Assembly (NCBI GenBank): GCA_937921805.1
Contig: CAKZUS010000312.1
Location: 1 to 6,118, forward strand
Length of the DNA stretch: 6,118 nt
Direction: 5' to 3'
Source of the DNA: an uncultured Granulosicoccaceae bacterium
GTDB taxonomy: Bacteria; Pseudomonadota; Gammaproteobacteria; JABXHR01
Below the pieces are notes generated by a model. That model saw only the letters and a program-made list of their open reading frames with translations, searched no databases and was not told the origin of the DNA. The position numbers were made by a program, and so were the translations under genes. Below are positions 4,887 to 6,118 of this stretch, piece after piece (the first letter of the stretch is position 1; each line of letters begins with the position of its first letter).

Positions 4887-5243
4887 ATGCCCCGAAAAAC
4901 CGAAATGAACTTTGCCCTTACGCCTGGGCCAATCCGAGCCAAAACCAAGACAGTGACCCGCCGCCTGGACTGGAGCCATTTGAAGCCTGGAGACGTGCTG
5001 GACGCGGTGCTTCCTGTGGCTGGATCAGAAGAAACGCAGGTGGTGAGGCGCATAGCGGTGACCTCTACGCGTACGGAGAGGCTCTCAGAGATCACGCCGG
5101 AGGAAGTCAAGCGGGAGGGGTTGTCGTGTTCGCCTGAAGAGTTTGTGGCGATGATGGCGGGGCACTATCAAATCGCCCGCGATGCTCTCATTAATCGTAT
5201 TGAGTTTGAGTATTTGGAGTGTGCGGAAGCGGGGCGGGTATGA
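4887..5243 (+). CDS. ASCH-domain protein
   Basis: 118 residues from the ATG at 4887, which has GGAG (4877-4880) 6 bases upstream. The ATG at 4884 overlaps the previous stop (TGATG), but its spacing of 3 is poor. An in-frame extension to 4785 is antiregister with the membrane protein and is rejected. The domain order fits ASCH (PUA-like beta-barrel) proteins of phages: KTKTVTRRLDW (19-29), LKPGDVLDAV (32-41), RRIAVTSTRTERLSEITPEE (54-73), REGLS-CSPEEFVAMM (76-90) and INRIEFEYL (102-110). ASCH proteins bind RNA or modified nucleosides. E. coli YqfB, one member, hydrolyses N4-acetylcytidine. The exact activity here is unknown. Its stop overlaps the methyltransferase start as ATGA, so the two are probably coupled. 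Confidence 0.82.
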   Translation: MPRKTEMNFALTPGPIRAKTKTVTRRLDWSHLKPGDVLDAVLPVAGSEETQVVRRIAVTSTRTERLSEITPEEVKREGLSCSPEEFVAMMAGHYQIARDALINRIEFEYLECAEAGRV

Positions 5244-6079
5244 CTGCTTACTACAACGAAATCGACCCCTTCGCAGCATCTTGGCTGCGCTCATTGATCA
5301 AAGCGGGCCATATCGCTCATGGCTATGTAGACGAAAGGAGTATCGAAGATGTCACAGCAAATGATCTCGACGGGTTTACACAGTGCCATTTTTTCGCAGG
5401 CATCGGGGTGTGGAGCCACGCCCTACCCGGTGCAGGATGGCAGGATGATCGGCCCGTATGGACGGGATCATGCCCCTGCCAGCCCTTCAGTTCTGCGGGA
5501 AAAAAAGCAGGCTTTGCGGATGATCGACACCTCTGGCCCGAGTGGTTCCGCCTTATATCGCAGTGCCGCCCTGACGCGATCTTTGGCGAGCAGGTTGCAG
5601 GCCCCAGCGGAAGCGCTTGGCTCGACGCTGTACAAACTGACTTGGACGACGCTGACTACACCACAGGGGCGCTTGATTTGTGCGCTGCGGGGTTCGGTGC
5701 CCCGCATCTACGCCAACGGCTCTATTTCGTCGCCCACCCCTTGGGCCACGCCTCGGGCGAACGATGCCAGGAAAACAGGCCAAATATCGAGCGACCCGCG
5801 CAACGGGCTTCCAGGTCAGGCGCTGCAAGTGCGACCAATGGATTTTGGGAGCGAGCGCAATGGCTCGAATTCGACGCAGGCGCAACAAGGCCAGTTGAAC
5901 CCAGCACATTCCCGCTGGCTTATGAGCCTGCCCAAAGAGTGGGACGATTGCGCGGTTACGGCAATGCCATCGTCGCGGAAGTAGCAAAGCACTTTATCGG
6001 GGCGTACATGAGTCACAAAGAGGAACAGTATTTTCCCGATGGGGGGTTTTGTTGGCAGCCGCATTTAGGGTTGATGTGA
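5240..6079 (+). CDS. DNA cytosine-C5 methyltransferase
   Basis: 279 residues. The ATG at 5240 overlaps the ASCH stop (ATGA); a GTG at 5219 would add seven residues and is less likely. It transfers a methyl group from S-adenosylmethionine to cytosine C5 in DNA. Motif I is FFAGIG (51-56). Motif IV is TGSCPCQPFS with the catalytic C80. Motif VI reads GEQV (116-119) where ENV is usual, keeping the essential Glu117. Motif VIII is HLRQRLYFV (156-164) and motif X is GYGNAIV (239-245). The region between VIII and X is only about 75 residues, so the target-recognition domain is short and the site cannot be predicted. The N-terminus (YYNEIDPFAASWLRSLI) is typical of a phage subfamily I recognise. No restriction enzyme is nearby, so it is an orphan enzyme. 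It probably protects phage DNA or affects gene control. A second open frame is nested in this gene. Confidence 0.92.
   Translation: MTAYYNEIDPFAASWLRSLIKAGHIAHGYVDERSIEDVTANDLDGFTQCHFFAGIGVWSHALPGAGWQDDRPVWTGSCPCQPFSSAGKKAGFADDRHLWPEWFRLISQCRPDAIFGEQVAGPSGSAWLDAVQTDLDDADYTTGALDLCAAGFGAPHLRQRLYFVAHPLGHASGERCQENRPNIERPAQRASRSGAASATNGFWERAQWLEFDAGATRPVEPSTFPLAYEPAQRVGRLRGYGNAIVAEVAKHFIGAYMSHKEEQYFPDGGFCWQPHLGLM
5335..5340 (+). promoter_or_regulatory. Shine-Dalgarno of the nested gene, inside the methyltransferase gene
   Basis: AAGGAG lies 8 bases before the ATG at 5349 and is among the strongest ribosome sites in the window. It is formed by the methyltransferase codons GAA AGG AGT (Glu32-Arg33-Ser34), including the otherwise uncommon AGG arginine codon. 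Confidence 0.55.
5349..5984 (+). CDS. Nested overlapping gene in the +1 frame of the methyltransferase gene
   Basis: 211 codons, entirely inside the methyltransferase gene and read one base ahead of it. The ATG at 5349 has AAGGAG 8 bases upstream. The protein is rich in Ser, Ala, Pro and Arg and has no transmembrane segment. Landmarks are DHAPASPS (40-47), DTSGPSGSALY (60-70), SLASRL (78-83), GSTLYKLTW (91-99), WATPRAND (132-139), and a C-terminal LNPAHSRWLMSLPKEWDD (183-200) ending AMPSSRK. From memory, proteins with this same series of landmarks are common in phage and metagenome data, often labelled hypothetical or methyltransferase-like. They carry none of the catalytic motifs of C5 methyltransferases. 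The last part overlaps motif X of the methyltransferase frame. The function is unknown. Other frames here are also open by chance, so translation needs proof. Confidence 0.55.
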   Translation: MSQQMISTGLHSAIFSQASGCGATPYPVQDGRMIGPYGRDHAPASPSVLREKKQALRMIDTSGPSGSALYRSAALTRSLASRLQAPAEALGSTLYKLTWTTLTTPQGRLICALRGSVPRIYANGSISSPTPWATPRANDARKTGQISSDPRNGLPGQALQVRPMDFGSERNGSNSTQAQQGQLNPAHSRWLMSLPKEWDDCAVTAMPSSRK

Positions 6080-6118
6080 GGCCTAGATATTAATGTACGC
6101 ACGCACTTCACTTGCGCC

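Noticed and set aside
5553..5987. 144-codon minus-strand frame under the methyltransferase gene
   Set aside because: No recognisable motifs and no neighbouring leftward genes; probably a side effect of base composition. It is a caution for the nested plus-strand gene.
6093..6118. Possible new gene starting ATG at 6093
   Set aside because: Only eight codons remain and the nearest GAGG is 11 bases upstream; it cannot be judged without more sequence.

Overview
The window looks like part of the replication module of a tailed double-stranded DNA phage or prophage of a proteobacterium, probably a gammaproteobacterium. The reasons are small, tightly packed genes that overlap by 1 to 8 bases, good Shine-Dalgarno sites, and a gene order that matches temperate phages: HTH proteins, an initiator with internal repeats, a helicase-loader-like protein, a RusA resolvase, then accessory DNA and RNA enzymes. 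No structural, lysis or integrase gene is visible, so phage versus prophage cannot be settled. The host assignment is inference.

Layout. A minus-strand gene that runs off the left edge (1-168) encodes a protein with an N-terminal membrane anchor. Next is a control region of about 320 bases (169-487). It holds a strong plus-strand promoter (TTGACA-18-TATAGT, 245-274), a perfect 14-bp dyad over its -10 and start (271-284), and four consecutive hairpins in the leader (349-457). From 488 everything reads rightward. First come a small cysteine-bearing protein (488-736) and two adjacent proteins with related N-terminal domains (733-1062 and 1055-2062). The second of these is the likely replication initiator. 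Its gene carries two nearly identical 44-bp blocks made of a repeated 8-mer, plus a perfect 20-bp palindrome, so it probably contains the origin, as in the lambda O gene. A G39P-like helicase-loader candidate follows (2059-2730), giving an O/P-like pair.

The next genes are an RtcB-type RNA ligase (2730-4076) and a RusA Holliday junction resolvase (4076-4555). Both start at the same 14-bp junction, so rtcB looks like a removable cassette. After a gap of about 100 bases come a small tail-anchored membrane protein (4654-4884), an ASCH-domain protein (4887-5243) and a DNA cytosine-C5 methyltransferase (5240-6079).

The most striking item is a 211-codon open frame (5349-5984) nested in the +1 frame of the methyltransferase gene. 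It has its own strong Shine-Dalgarno site, and its protein resembles phage proteins I recognise, so this may be a true dual-coding locus.

Taken together, the genes could start replication at an origin inside the initiator gene, load the host helicase, resolve recombination or replication junctions, methylate phage DNA, and repair RNA cut by host defence nucleases. The replication roles rest on domain recognition. The defence roles are inference.
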